A DNA stretch of 64,000 nucleotides from Asticcacaulis endophyticus (lineage in GTDB: Bacteria; Pseudomonadota; Alphaproteobacteria; Caulobacterales; Caulobacteraceae): assembly GCF_014652575.1 (NCBI RefSeq), contig NZ_BMZB01000001.1:620001-684000 (forward strand), read 5' to 3'. A program made the translations under genes and the position numbers. Shown here in pieces: positions 33,661 to 42,432 of the stretch; the first letter of the stretch is position 1; every line of letters begins with the position of its first letter. The notes below the pieces were generated by a model, which saw nothing but the letters and a program-made list of their open reading frames with translations, searched no databases and was not told the origin of the DNA.

Positions 33661-34368
33661 ATGGCCAGAGAAATTGTCTTCGATACCGAAACCACCGGCA
33701 TTGACCCCAGGGCGGGGCACCGCCTGATTGAAATCGGCTGTGTCGAGCTTGAGGATCTTCTGCCGACAGGTCGCAGTCTGCACCGCTACATGGACCCTGA
33801 GCGGATTATCGAGGCCGATGCCACGCGCATCCACGGCATCACCAATGAGATGGTGGCGGGTAAACCGAAGTTTGCCGATCTGGCCGAAGAATTCCTCAAC
33901 TTTGTCGGGGATAGCCGCATCATCGCCCATAATGCCAGCTTTGACCGTGGCTTCATCAATATGGAGCTGGAGCGCGTAGGTCGTGTGCCGTTGCCGGAGA
34001 CCCAATGGCTCGACACGCTTGAGATTGCGCGTAACGTCTTTCCGGGTATGGCCAATTCTCTGGATGCCCTGTGCCGGCGCTACAATATTTCGCTGGCTGA
34101 GCGCGATAAGCACGGCGCTTTGCTTGATGCGCGGTTGCTGGCCGATGTCTATCTGGAACTGATGGGCGGCAAGGAGCGCGGGCTTGACCTCGCTATGGCC
34201 AGCGACTTTGGTGAGGATGGTCTGGCCTATAAGGCCAAACCCTATGGCCCGCGCCCGAAACCTTTGCCATCGCAAATTCATCCGGAGGAGGCGCAGGCTC
34301 ACAAAGCGTTTATCGCTAAGTACCTGAAAGACAAGGCCCTCTGGCCTGCGGATACCAACTACCAATAA
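33661..34368 (+). CDS. dnaQ: DNA polymerase III epsilon (proofreading) subunit
   Basis: 3'-5' exonuclease of the replicative polymerase, 235 aa. DEDDh residues: FDTETTGID at the N-terminus, IAHNASFDRGF in the middle, and HGALLDARLLADVYLEL with the final His and Asp. The C-terminal 45 residues (after ERGLDLAM) form the linker and polymerase-binding tail. Last gene of the maf-aroE-coaE-dnaQ operon; a strong terminator follows in 12 bases. Confidence 0.95.
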   Translation: MAREIVFDTETTGIDPRAGHRLIEIGCVELEDLLPTGRSLHRYMDPERIIEADATRIHGITNEMVAGKPKFADLAEEFLNFVGDSRIIAHNASFDRGFINMELERVGRVPLPETQWLDTLEIARNVFPGMANSLDALCRRYNISLAERDKHGALLDARLLADVYLELMGGKERGLDLAMASDFGEDGLAYKAKPYGPRPKPLPSQIHPEEAQAHKAFIAKYLKDKALWPADTNYQ

Positions 34369-34379
34369 ACACAAAAGAC

Positions 34380-34414
34380 AAACCGAAGCGTCGGGCCGCC
34401 CCGAGCTTCGGTTT
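34380..34414 (+). terminator. Terminator after dnaQ
   Basis: AAACCGAAGC (34380-34389) pairs perfectly with GCTTCGGTTT (34405-34414), with an inner TCGGG / CCCGA stem. The T-run is part of the stem, so it would act in both directions. Confidence 0.8.
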
Positions 34415-34427
34415 GACAATATTGAAC

Positions 34428-34461
34428 CGATAAAAAGTACCCGCAGGGCAACTTTTTATCG
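34428..34461. terminator. Second inverted repeat between dnaQ and secB
   Basis: CGATAAAAAGT (34428-34438) and ACTTTTTATCG (34451-34461), perfect 11-bp arms with a 12-base loop. It ends 7 bases before the secB stop and probably terminates secB on the minus strand. Similar in design to the hairpin at 4240-4282. Confidence 0.65.
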
Positions 34462-34468
34462 AACTCAC

Positions 34469-34969
34469 TTAGGCCTGACCGGCGGTTTCGCCGATAGAGC
34501 CTGCGTTCTTTTGCGACATGTAAAGCGCCGCGAAATCGATTGGCTCGACCATGAACGGCGGGAAGAAGCCACCATCAGCCGTGACATCCGAAATGATACG
34601 GCGTGCAAACGGGAACAGATAGCGCGGGCATTCGACCAGCAGGGTCGGCTCGACCATATTTTGCGGCACGTTAGCCAGTTGGAACAGACCACCGTAAACC
34701 AGTTCGATATTGAATACCGGGCCTTCGGGATTGGTGGCCTTAACCGACAGCTTAAGGTCAACCTCAAACAGGCCATCCGGGCGGCCCTTGGCGTTCATTT
34801 CCACGCCCATATCGACTTCGGGGCGGACATCCATGCGCAGAGATTGCGGCGCGCGCGGGTTTTCAAACGAAAAATCGCGAATGAACTGGGCCAGAACCTG
34901 CATATTGGCGGGCAGGGCGGTGAGGCCATCGGTTTGGGTGTTGGCTTCGGGGGCCACGGTATCAGTCAT
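34469..34969 (-). CDS. secB: Protein-export chaperone SecB
   Basis: Tetrameric chaperone that keeps preproteins unfolded and delivers them to SecA. It has 166 aa. Core: [20 protein letters not shown], the beta-sheet [23 protein letters not shown], and [19 protein letters not shown], a family signature. [16 protein letters not shown] is near the end. The N-terminal 20 residues are Thr/Ala/Glu-rich and flexible. Divergent from the Tim44-like gene. Confidence 0.95.
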   Translation of the reverse strand: MTDTVAPEANTQTDGLTALPANMQVLAQFIRDFSFENPRAPQSLRMDVRPEVDMGVEMNAKGRPDGLFEVDLKLSVKATNPEGPVFNIELVYGGLFQLANVPQNMVEPTLLVECPRYLFPFARRIISDVTADGGFFPPFMVEPIDFAALYMSQKNAGSIGETAGQA

Positions 34970-35142
34970 AACAAAACAACTCCGGCTATGGGCGCAAGGG
35001 TGCTGCGACCCGCGCTTTTTAGTGTAAAAACGCTGCTATCACGCAAGAAAACAATAAGCAATCGAACTGAACGGTTCCGTTTCCTTAAACTTTCCCTATA
35101 TAGATAGTAAATCAAACACGCAAAGTAAGAGAGTTTAAAGGG

Positions 35143-35796
35143 ATGTCGGTCGAACTGGTTATATTTGCGGTCATTGCCGTAGTGGTTTTGTTCCAGCTTT
35201 ATAATGTCTTAGGCCGTCGTGTGGGCTTTAAGGTCGAGGACAAGCCTGCTCCCCGGATAAGCGAGGATGGTGACGGGCCGGTTCGTATCGAAAAAAAGCC
35301 CGAAGCCCCGAAGTTTCCCAACCTCGAAGCGCTCAAAGCCCGCGACCCGCAATTCAATGAAATAAACTTCATTGAAAAGGCGCGCGAAACCTATGAAGGC
35401 GTGGTCGTGGCTTTCACCAAGGGCGATGTCGATCCGGTCAAGGATCGTTTGGCCGACAACGTCTATAATGTGTTCTCAAAAGCCGTGCAAAACCGCGATC
35501 CGTCAGCGCCCAAGGAAACGGTCACCTTTGTCGATGGACCCAAGGTCGATATGGAATTGATCGATTTCAAGGATGACTTTGCGCATATCCGTGTGCGTTT
35601 CCTGTCGGAATTGCTTTACCAGACAGAAGCCGCAAAGCCTGCGGATCAGGCTGTGCCGGAAACCGATGTACTGCCGGTGCCTGTCGAAGCCAAGAAAACC
35701 CATAAGCGCACCGCCGAATACTGGACGTTCCATAAGAACCTGAAATCCGGCAATAATCCGTGGCTGCTGGCCAAGGTCGAGGCGGCCAAGGCGTGA
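35143..35796 (+). CDS. Tim44/TimA-family membrane adaptor
   Basis: Tim44-like protein of 217 aa with one N-terminal membrane helix (LVIFAVIAVVVLFQLYNVLG) and a C-terminal domain of the Tim44 fold (FIEKARETYEGVVVAF, ADNVYNVFSKAV, VRFLSELLYQTE, TAEYWTFHKNLKSGNNPWLL shortened). Bacterial members are common in alphaproteobacteria beside secB and may tether partners at the inner membrane; their exact job is not settled. Its last bases overlap the GTG start of mltA (GTGA). Confidence 0.85.
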   Translation: MSVELVIFAVIAVVVLFQLYNVLGRRVGFKVEDKPAPRISEDGDGPVRIEKKPEAPKFPNLEALKARDPQFNEINFIEKARETYEGVVVAFTKGDVDPVKDRLADNVYNVFSKAVQNRDPSAPKETVTFVDGPKVDMELIDFKDDFAHIRVRFLSELLYQTEAAKPADQAVPETDVLPVPVEAKKTHKRTAEYWTFHKNLKSGNNPWLLAKVEAAKA

Positions 35797-36923
35797 GGTT
35801 TAAGCTACTGGCGGGCCTTGCGCTGTCGGCCATGGTGGCGGCGTGCGCGCAAACCCCTAAACCTGTAACGCCGACCCCGCTGCCGCCGGTAATACCGAAG
35901 CCTGCGCCGGTTCCCGAACCATCTTCGTCGCTTAAGCCTCTGACCAGCCTGCCCGGATGGGGGCTGTCGGATTCTTTTGTGGCGTTTGAAGCCCTGCGCG
36001 GGACCTGCGCCTATAAAAAAGGCCGGCAGTATCAGCGCGTGTGCGAAAAACTAAGCCACACTGATTTTGCCGACCCTGATGATATTAAGGCCTTTTTCGA
36101 GGCCAATTTTGGCGTTGAGGGTCTGGACGGCGAGGGTCTGCTGACGGCCTATTTCGTGCCTGAATACCAGGCGGTCAGTGCGCCTGATGCCGAGTTTTCG
36201 CAGCCCGTGCGCCTTAAGCCTGCCGATCTGGTGATTGTGCGCGGGGATCAGATGTTTCCGCCGCAAACAGCCACTAAGGTCGCTGCACGTGTGGTCGACG
36301 GCCAATATGTCCCCTATTACACCCGCGCTGAGATCGAAGCCCAACCCGCGCAGACCCCTCTTTATATGCGGCCTGAAGACTATTTCTTCATGCAGCTTCA
36401 GGGGTCAGGCTATCTGGAATTGCCGGACGGATCAAAGTTTCTGGCCGCCTATGCCGCCGATAATGGCCACCCGTTTGTGGGGATCGCAAAGCCGATGGTC
36501 GATCGCGGAATCTTGGAAAAAGACAAATCTTCCGGTGACAATATTCGCGCCTGGCTGGCAGCTAACCGCGGCGATGTCGCGCGCGAGATGATGAATCTCA
36601 ATCCGCGTTATGCGTTTTTCAAGATCGAAGACCCTCACGATCCTCTGGGTGCGGCGGGTGTGCCTCTGCCGGGCGGATCAGCGATTGCGGTTGATCCGGC
36701 GCACCATCAGTACGGTGATCTGTACTGGATCGATGCCAATGCGGGCGCGTTAAAAGACGCCTTTCCGCAGTATCAGCGCATGGTCTCGGCGCTCGATACC
36801 GGCGGCGCGATCAAGGGTAAAATCCGCGCTGATCTCTATATGGGCCACGGCGCCCGCGCCGGTACTGAAGCGGGCCGGGTCAAGCATAAGCTGAAAATGT
36901 GGCGGATCGTACCTAAACATTAA
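35793..36923 (+). CDS. mltA: Membrane-bound lytic murein transglycosylase A
   Basis: Outer-membrane lipoprotein that cleaves peptidoglycan to 1,6-anhydromuropeptides. 376 aa from the GTG at 35793, which overlaps the previous stop by four bases. Lipobox VAAC (Cys about 18), a Pro-rich linker, then the MltA domain (GLLTAYFVPEY, YYTRAEIE, FFMQLQGSGYLELPDGS trimmed) and the C-terminal 3D domain with catalytic Asp in ALDTGGAIKGKIRADLYMG. Normal length for the family. Ends 11 bases inside the convergent MAPEG gene. Confidence 0.92.
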   Translation: MRFKLLAGLALSAMVAACAQTPKPVTPTPLPPVIPKPAPVPEPSSSLKPLTSLPGWGLSDSFVAFEALRGTCAYKKGRQYQRVCEKLSHTDFADPDDIKAFFEANFGVEGLDGEGLLTAYFVPEYQAVSAPDAEFSQPVRLKPADLVIVRGDQMFPPQTATKVAARVVDGQYVPYYTRAEIEAQPAQTPLYMRPEDYFFMQLQGSGYLELPDGSKFLAAYAADNGHPFVGIAKPMVDRGILEKDKSSGDNIRAWLAANRGDVAREMMNLNPRYAFFKIEDPHDPLGAAGVPLPGGSAIAVDPAHHQYGDLYWIDANAGALKDAFPQYQRMVSALDTGGAIKGKIRADLYMGHGARAGTEAGRVKHKLKMWRIVPKH

Positions 36924-37323
36924 AGGCGACCCGGATCGTCCGGATCAGCATGTAACCCAATATGCCAGTGGCGCACAAAAACACGCAAAAGCGCAAAATG
37001 ATGATATTGTGCACCGCCTGTATCAGCGAATGGACGATCCGCAGGCCCACATAGATCCACGCCAGCGTTATAAACAGGCGATCGCCCCAGCCGCTCAGGT
37101 GAATGACGCTGCTTAAGGCATAGAACAGCACGGGCTGCTCCAGCAGGTTGGCATAGTTATCGGCAGGGTCACGGGCATAGGGCGGCAATTGCGCCAGTAG
37201 CCGCTTATCGGTCAGGCGCTGCGGGTCTACCTTATGGGCAAACAAAGCCGTTATGCGGGCGGCATAAAGCCAAACCAGCATCAGCATCGTCCACGCAATC
37301 AGGGCCAGAACCGGGTGCAACAT
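36913..37323 (-). CDS. MAPEG-family membrane protein
   Basis: Small integral membrane protein of 136 aa with four predicted helices, of the MAPEG superfamily (eicosanoid and glutathione-metabolism enzymes in eukaryotes; bacterial function unclear). Hallmarks: ADNYANLLEQPVLFYAL with the conserved glutamate-proline pair, and VGLRIVHSLIQAVHNIIILRF shortened to LRIVHSLIQ. Convergent with mltA with an 11-base overlap of the ends. Confidence 0.85.
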   Translation of the reverse strand: MLHPVLALIAWTMLMLVWLYAARITALFAHKVDPQRLTDKRLLAQLPPYARDPADNYANLLEQPVLFYALSSVIHLSGWGDRLFITLAWIYVGLRIVHSLIQAVHNIIILRFCVFLCATGILGYMLIRTIRVAFNV

Positions 37324-37363
37324 ATCCGGTACTATAATCTGAAATTCCTAAGATAACGCCACC

Positions 37364-37435
37364 GCCCTCAAGAAGCGCAGCGTTAGGGCAACTAAAAAAG
37401 CGCTCAAGAAGCGAAGCGGTAGCGCACTAAAAAAA
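37364..37435. repeat. Two tandem 36-bp hairpin repeats (family D)
   Basis: Unit 1 (37364-37399) and unit 2 (37400-37435) share CTCAAGAAGCG(C/A)AGCG(T/G)TAG and end in ACTAAAAAA. Their stems differ in step: GCCCT pairs with AGGGC in unit 1, GCGCT with AGCGC in unit 2. A reverse-orientation relative with GCTCT / AGAGC lies at 10759-10784. On the minus strand unit 2 followed by its T-run resembles a terminator. Confidence 0.8.
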
Positions 37436-37460
37436 ACCCTTGACCCGTAACCTGGAGTTT

Positions 37461-37498
37461 CTCTCCTCCCCATGCCTGTGGCATAGGGAGGAGAGTTT
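37461..37498 (+). terminator. Hairpin at the 3' end of the DUF853 gene
   Basis: CTCTCCTCCC-C-ATGCC pairs with GGCAT-A-GGGAGGAGAG (37461-37495) and is followed on the plus strand by five Ts that run into the DUF853 stop. The T-run faces the plus strand although the adjoining genes are on the minus strand, so its role is unclear. Confidence 0.5.
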
Positions 37499-38986
37499 TT
37501 ACCGCCGCTTGGTCGTTTTCTTCATCGAGCCCAACAGCCCACGCACCAGTTCGCGCCCAAGGGTCACACCGATGGTGCGGATGACCGAGACCGCCACTGA
37601 GGTCACTGCTTTTTCGGTCGATGAGGCTTTGCGCGCCGGTTCTTTAACCGTGGTTTTGGTGATTTTCACCTCTTCCTCTTCGACCACCTCAGCCTGTTTG
37701 CGTTTGGACAGGATTTCAAAGGCGGATTCGCGGTCTTTGGCATCGTCATAGACGCCACCCACTGGCGATTTGGCAAACACGGCCTGACGTTCCGCATCGG
37801 TCGCGGCCCCCAGACGCGACGCGGGCGGGCGGATCAGGGCGTGAGCGGTCACCGTCGGGCGACCTTTTTCATCCAGCAGCGACACCAGCGCCTCACCGAC
37901 GCCTAAGCCCTGAATGGCCTCAATGGTGTCGAACTCTGGATTGGCGCGGAATGAGTTGGCGGCGGCTTTCAGGCCCTTTTGCTCTGACGGCGTATAGGCG
38001 CGCAGGGCGTGCTGGATGCGGTTGCCAAGCTGGGCCAGCACAGAGTCGGGCACATCAGCGGGGTTTTGCGTGACGAAATAGATGCCGACCCCTTTGGAGC
38101 GGATCAGGCGCACGACTTGCTCGATCTTTTCCAGCAGGGATTTGGGCGCTTCGTTGAACAACAGGTGGGCTTCGTCGAAGAAAAACACCATGCGCGGCTT
38201 TTCCGGGTCACCGATTTCCGGCAGTTCCTCGAACAATTCCGACAGCAGCCACAGCAGAAACGTCGAATAGAGCCGCGGTGAGCCGATCAGTTTGTCCGCA
38301 CACAGAATATTGATATAACCTTTGCCCGATAAATCCGTGCGCATCAGGTCTTCGAGGCGCAGCGCCGGTTCGCCAAAGAACTTGGCACCGCCTTGGGTTT
38401 CCAGCGTCAGCAACTGGCGCTGAATGGCACCGATCGAGGTGGCCGAGACCTGCCCGTAAGTGGCCGAAATCTCTTTGGCATTTTCAGCGACATGGTTGAG
38501 CAGGGCGCGCAGATCGGCCAGATCCAGCAGCAACAACCCTTCCTTATCCGCGACGTGGAAGGCGATGTTCAGAACCCCTTCCTGCACGTCGTTCAGTTCA
38601 AACAGCCGCGCCAACAACAGTGGCCCCATCTCGGAAATCGTCGCCCGGATCGGGTGGCCTTTTTCACCGAAAATATCCCAGAAGATGACCGGCGCGGCCT
38701 TGGGCGCCAGATCGAGGTTCATGATCTTGGCGCGTTCCAGCAGTTTTTCATTGGGCGACCCCGCGACCGCCACGCCCGACAGGTCGCCCTTGATGTCGGC
38801 GGCAAACACCGGCACCCCGGCGTCGGAAAAGGCCTGCGCCAGGATTTGCAGGGTCACGGTTTTACCCGTACCTGTTGCACCAGCCACAATACCGTGGCGG
38901 TTGGCACGGGTGAACAGCAGGGTTTGCGCACCGCCAGAGGTGGGCGATTGCGAATATCCGACCAGAACGCCTGTTGTATCCGCCAT
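37499..38986 (-). CDS. HerA-type ATPase (DUF853)
   Basis: P-loop ATPase of the HerA/FtsK class, 495 aa, with the DUF853 C-terminal region. Walker A is [18 protein letters not shown]; Walker B is [38 protein letters not shown] shows the sensor and arginine-finger part. No transmembrane helix. Family members are predicted DNA translocases or helicases without a settled role. The C-terminal 70 residues are charged and low in complexity ([14 protein letters not shown]; ends KKTTKRR). Confidence 0.88.
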   Translation of the reverse strand: MADTTGVLVGYSQSPTSGGAQTLLFTRANRHGIVAGATGTGKTVTLQILAQAFSDAGVPVFAADIKGDLSGVAVAGSPNEKLLERAKIMNLDLAPKAAPVIFWDIFGEKGHPIRATISEMGPLLLARLFELNDVQEGVLNIAFHVADKEGLLLLDLADLRALLNHVAENAKEISATYGQVSATSIGAIQRQLLTLETQGGAKFFGEPALRLEDLMRTDLSGKGYINILCADKLIGSPRLYSTFLLWLLSELFEELPEIGDPEKPRMVFFFDEAHLLFNEAPKSLLEKIEQVVRLIRSKGVGIYFVTQNPADVPDSVLAQLGNRIQHALRAYTPSEQKGLKAAANSFRANPEFDTIEAIQGLGVGEALVSLLDEKGRPTVTAHALIRPPASRLGAATDAERQAVFAKSPVGGVYDDAKDRESAFEILSKRKQAEVVEEEEVKITKTTVKEPARKASSTEKAVTSVAVSVIRTIGVTLGRELVRGLLGSMKKTTKRR

Positions 38987-39179
38987 GATCCTTAACCCTT
39001 CACGTTTTTGTGCAATATCGAGCCCGCAAACCCTATGGCCTTAAGGGGGTGATATTCAAGATGTTTTTCGCGCAAACGGCGATTTGATCCGCGCGTGACT
39101 CACACAACTGTGATGCGAGCGCTTATGGTGCAATTCGCCTTTTGTGATAGTCTTTTATCATAAGCTTTTCGTTGAGAAA

Positions 39180-39305
39180 CGCTTTAAAGGATTGTCCCGA
39201 CGACTTCCCCCCTTAAGCTAGGACAGTCCCTATTTGAAGGCCCCTTTCCCCCATAGAGGCGCTTTCAAACAAGCCGTCAGCCCTGAATAAGGGCTGGCGG
39301 CTTTT
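39180..39305 (+). ncRNA. Candidate small RNA with two C-rich loops
   Basis: A plus-strand unit in a 341-bp gap between two minus-strand genes, ending in a strong plus-strand terminator. Hairpin 1 pairs GGATTGTCC (39189-39197) with GGACAGTCC (39221-39229) and shows six Cs (39207-39212) in its loop. Hairpin 2 pairs GGCCCCT (39239-39245) with AGAGGC (39255-39260) around five Cs (39248-39252). Such C-rich loops are complementary to ribosome-binding sites and typical of alphaproteobacterial trans-acting RNAs. No clear promoter was found, so the 5' end is a guess. The left part of the gap (38987-39179) shows no gene. Confidence 0.55.
39273..39305 (+). terminator. Rho-independent terminator (plus strand)
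   Basis: GCCGTCAGCCC (39273-39283) and GGGCTGGCGGC (39291-39301), 11-bp stem with one G-T pair, 7-base loop, then TTTT. No plus-strand protein gene precedes it within 2 kb. Confidence 0.85.
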
Positions 39306-39327
39306 CATTTGGACGCAAAGCGTAACG

Positions 39328-40245
39328 CTAAATAGTCACCCCATAGGTCACCGTGCCGGTATAGCCGTTTGTGGTGTCGCCGCTTAAGGCTATCGTCTGG
39401 GCGGCAAGCTGGGCCGAACTGTTGTCTGAGAAGACATTGTCGCTGGCAAAGGTGATGCCATTCAGATTACTGACGCTGGCACTATAGCCGCTGACATTGG
39501 CGTAGACGCTGGCGCACACATCGCGGGGCAGGGCAAACTGCGATGTCTTTAGCTTGTTGGCATAGGATGTGGCGGCGGCCAGTGACGGGTAAACCTCAAC
39601 ATGCAGGTGCGGCATCCGCCCGTCATAGCAACCGGGAAAGATGGTGGTAAAGGTCACCTGACCATTGGCGTCGGTCACCTGCACGCCGCGCAGATAGTTC
39701 TCGCCGGTCAGGGTATAGAGCGAATAAAGTCCGTCGCGGGTGCAGTGCCACAGATAGATGACATATCCGGCCAGAGGCGCACAGCTATTGCCTGAATTGA
39801 CCAGCGTAATGGTAAGCGTCATCGGCAGGCCGGGTGCGGTGCCGGACGCCGAACCTATGGAGGTTCTAATATCACTGCGGTTGATGCCGGATAAGGCCAG
39901 CACATTGATCACTGAACCTGACACCGTGTTAGAGCCATCACCGGGATAGGGACCGGCGGTTTCTTCGGCATAGGTGGTGCAGGTGCCGCTGGCGATAGAG
40001 GATGACGAGGCCGAACTTGAGGTCGAGGTGGATGATGAACTTGACGACGATGATGAGGCGCTGCTGCTGACCGTGGCGGTCGTTGTCCCGCCCCCTCCGC
40101 CACAGGCCGAGGCGAATGTGGCCGTAAACAGCCCTCCGCCGATAATGGACAGGGTACGCCTACGCGAGGCAACGCTTTCAATCAAATCCTGAAGGCTGCC
40201 TTCGTCCTTATGATAAGGCTCATTAGGGGTGTGGGGGTGGGTCAA
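39328..40245 (-). CDS. Intradiol ring-cleavage dioxygenase-like Tat lipoprotein
   Basis: Exported protein of 305 aa with the protocatechuate/catechol-dioxygenase fold. The N-terminus has SRRRTLSIIGGGLFTATFAS then ACG: a twin-arginine-type signal with a lipobox, so probably folded with its iron before export and lipid-anchored. A low-complexity Ser-rich spacer follows (about residues 58-85). The catalytic part has ETAGPYPGD, YVIYLWHCTRDGLYS, ENYLRGVQVTD and TIFPGCYDGRMPHLHVEV, supplying Tyr and His iron ligands. Substrate unknown. It is 106 bp downstream of virB11 on the same strand. Confidence 0.8.
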   Translation of the reverse strand: MTHPHTPNEPYHKDEGSLQDLIESVASRRRTLSIIGGGLFTATFASACGGGGGTTTATVSSSASSSSSSSSSTSTSSSASSSSIASGTCTTYAEETAGPYPGDGSNTVSGSVINVLALSGINRSDIRTSIGSASGTAPGLPMTLTITLVNSGNSCAPLAGYVIYLWHCTRDGLYSLYTLTGENYLRGVQVTDANGQVTFTTIFPGCYDGRMPHLHVEVYPSLAAATSYANKLKTSQFALPRDVCASVYANVSGYSASVSNLNGITFASDNVFSDNSSAQLAAQTIALSGDTTNGYTGTVTYGVTI

Positions 40246-40351
40246 AGCTTTAAGTCCTTATTTTATGTGGGGACTTAAGGCCTTACAAAGCCAATGCGGC
40301 AAATTCGGTAACGCTGATATTTCGAGTCTGAAATGATGTGGCCGAAAGCGG

Positions 40352-41323
40352 TTAAACCGGGCAGTAGATATCGCTAATGCCGCGTTCACCGCCCGATTTC
40401 GACAGTTGCACCACCACATCAATCAGGCTTGAGGCGTAGGCCAGCGTCTCTTGGCGCGACAGGCTCATGCCGCCCTGCATGACCATCAGCGCCAGTTGCT
40501 CCAGCGCACCTTGCGGGGAGTTGGCGTGGACGGTGGTGAACGATCCTGGGTGGCCGGTATTGATGGCGCGCAGAAAAGTCACCGCCTCAGCCCCTCGGAT
40601 TTCCCCGACAATGATCCGGTCAGGCCGCAGCCGTAATGAGGCCTGAAGCAGGTCATTGACCGTGACCTTGGCTTCGCCCAGCTCGCCCTTAACCGCCACA
40701 AGGCCGAGCGCATTGGGTTGATGGGCGATGATTTCCGGCGTGTCTTCGACCAGAATAATGCGCTCAGATTCCGGCACGGTTTGCAGCATGGCGTTTAGAA
40801 ACGTCGTCTTACCCGATGAGGTGCCGCCGGAAATCAGTACGGTCTTGCGCGCGAGCACCGCTTTTTTCAGGAAACCGACCGGATCGCGACGAGCCGCCAC
40901 CTGATCCTGCTCACGGGTGGTGTAGGTCGCGGCTTTGATAGGCCCGCGGTCATAGGCCTCAAGCGGGCGATTAACCATGACGTGACGCCGGATAGCCAGC
41001 GCCCAGTTTTTGCGTGTGGCGGGCGGGCCGATGACCTGCACGCGCTCACCCGTCGGCAGGGTCGCCCCGAGCAGTGGGTTTTCGCGGTTAATGCCCTGAT
41101 GGCTGATGCGGGCGATCTGGGCGGCCAAGCGACTGACCAGATGGTCATTGATGTCGGGCGCGTCGAAACGCTGCATGTTCGGCTGGCCGGAAATTTCCAC
41201 CCACACTTCGCCGGGCTGATTGACCATGACTTCGGTCACGTCTTCGCGGTCCAGCCACTGGCGAAACGGTGCCAGGTAGGTGCGGAGATAAACGCCTTCG
41301 GGATGGAGCGGTTCAACGGCCAT
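40352..41323 (-). CDS. virB11: Type IV secretion ATPase VirB11
   Basis: Hexameric cytoplasmic ATPase of the secretion machine, 323 aa. N-terminal domain [15 protein letters not shown], then Walker [19 protein letters not shown], Asp box ILVEDTPEI, Walker B-like [15 protein letters not shown] and the His box [13 protein letters not shown]. The ATG at 41323 leaves four bases after virB10; a TTG start at 41359 would overlap it. Last gene of the cluster. Confidence 0.94.
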   Translation of the reverse strand: MAVEPLHPEGVYLRTYLAPFRQWLDREDVTEVMVNQPGEVWVEISGQPNMQRFDAPDINDHLVSRLAAQIARISHQGINRENPLLGATLPTGERVQVIGPPATRKNWALAIRRHVMVNRPLEAYDRGPIKAATYTTREQDQVAARRDPVGFLKKAVLARKTVLISGGTSSGKTTFLNAMLQTVPESERIILVEDTPEIIAHQPNALGLVAVKGELGEAKVTVNDLLQASLRLRPDRIIVGEIRGAEAVTFLRAINTGHPGSFTTVHANSPQGALEQLALMVMQGGMSLSRQETLAYASSLIDVVVQLSKSGGERGISDIYCPV

Positions 41324-41327
41324 TAGA

Positions 41328-42431
41328 TCACTGCGTGAAGTCGAGGTCGCGGGAAGCAAACACCTGAATGGGTGTGCCTTGGGCGACCTTGATGGTGGGG
41401 GCGATCTTGGAGTCGGATTCTAAGGCGGCGGTTGCGGCATTATTGGCACCGCTGGCCGTGCCGATGACCACGGTGTTGGAGCTGGAATCGTTCAGCGACG
41501 ACGACAGGCCGCCGATGATCGACAACAACATGGCCGAGCCGAAACGCTTAAAGAAATGGCTGTCGACATCACCGGTCAGACCGGCCTGTCCGAGGGGATC
41601 GGTTGAGGGGTCAGCCAGTTGAATGGCGGTGCCATCGGGACGGATCAGGCGCGTCCAGGTCACAAACAGGCGCTTTTGGCCGCTCGACAGACCCGAACGA
41701 TAGGCTCCGATCAGGCGTGACCCGCGCGGGATGATAACGCGCGACCCGTCAAAGCTTTTGATATCGCGTGACACCAGAGCGCGGGTATAGCCGGGCAGGT
41801 CGGAATTGAGTGCGGTTTCCAGCACGGCGGGGATCATGGTGCCTTGGGGGACCACAAAGCCCGGATTGTTGATCCGTGAGGCGCGGGCCTGAAAGGTGGC
41901 ATCGACACCGGTCAGGTCACCGACGCTGGGGCCACGGGCCGCCAGAACCGGCGATACCGGCGCTGTGCCGGGAGCTGCCGGCGCATTGGCACCGGGCTCA
42001 GGCGCGCTGACGTCATAGACCAGCGTATTGGCGCGGGGATTATTGTCAGGGGTCGCCGGCGGTGGTGCACCGGGCGCGGGCATGGGCGGCTGCGGTTGTT
42101 CGATCGGTGGGACCGGCATGATCGGTCCCTCAGTCAGCGGCGTGGCGGGCTGATCCATGATCACCGACCCCGGCGGGGTCTGCGCCGGTGCCTGCGCTGC
42201 CGGTGTCTGAGCGGTTGGGTTTTGGCGATTATTGCTGAGGGTCACTAATGTCACGGCCCCCAGAAACACGGCCCCCAATATGCCACCGGCCATGACCAGC
42301 GCGTCCTTGGCGTTTGATTTTTGCGCCACATCGGGCAGGGATCGGGTCGAGGCGGCCTTAAGCTCAGACGAATCCATCTGAGTGCGCGGGTCTTTTTGCG
42401 GCTGAGTTGATGAGGACAGATTATATTTCAT
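41328..42431 (-). CDS. virB10: Type IV secretion protein VirB10
   Basis: Envelope-spanning energy sensor of the core complex, 367 aa. Short cytoplasmic tail, one membrane helix (about residues 44-64), a long Pro/Ala-rich periplasmic linker (about 70-150), then the TrbI/VirB10 beta-barrel domain: FVVPQGTMIPAVLETAL, DGSRVIIPRGSRLIGAY, FVTWTRLIRPDG, and the antenna-helix region. C-terminal IKVAQGTPIQVFASRDLDF is typical. It starts one base after virB9 ends. Confidence 0.93.
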   Translation of the reverse strand: MKYNLSSSTQPQKDPRTQMDSSELKAASTRSLPDVAQKSNAKDALVMAGGILGAVFLGAVTLVTLSNNRQNPTAQTPAAQAPAQTPPGSVIMDQPATPLTEGPIMPVPPIEQPQPPMPAPGAPPPATPDNNPRANTLVYDVSAPEPGANAPAAPGTAPVSPVLAARGPSVGDLTGVDATFQARASRINNPGFVVPQGTMIPAVLETALNSDLPGYTRALVSRDIKSFDGSRVIIPRGSRLIGAYRSGLSSGQKRLFVTWTRLIRPDGTAIQLADPSTDPLGQAGLTGDVDSHFFKRFGSAMLLSIIGGLSSSLNDSSSNTVVIGTASGANNAATAALESDSKIAPTIKVAQGTPIQVFASRDLDFTQ

Positions 42432-42432
42432 C

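Noticed and set aside
37364-37435. CRISPR array
   Set aside because: Only two units, no unique spacers between them, and each unit is itself a hairpin; no cas genes are present.
39909-40192. Open frames on both strands in the Ser-rich spacer of the dioxygenase-like gene
   Set aside because: They are by-products of the repetitive serine codons and give Glu/Asp- or Arg/Pro-rich translations.
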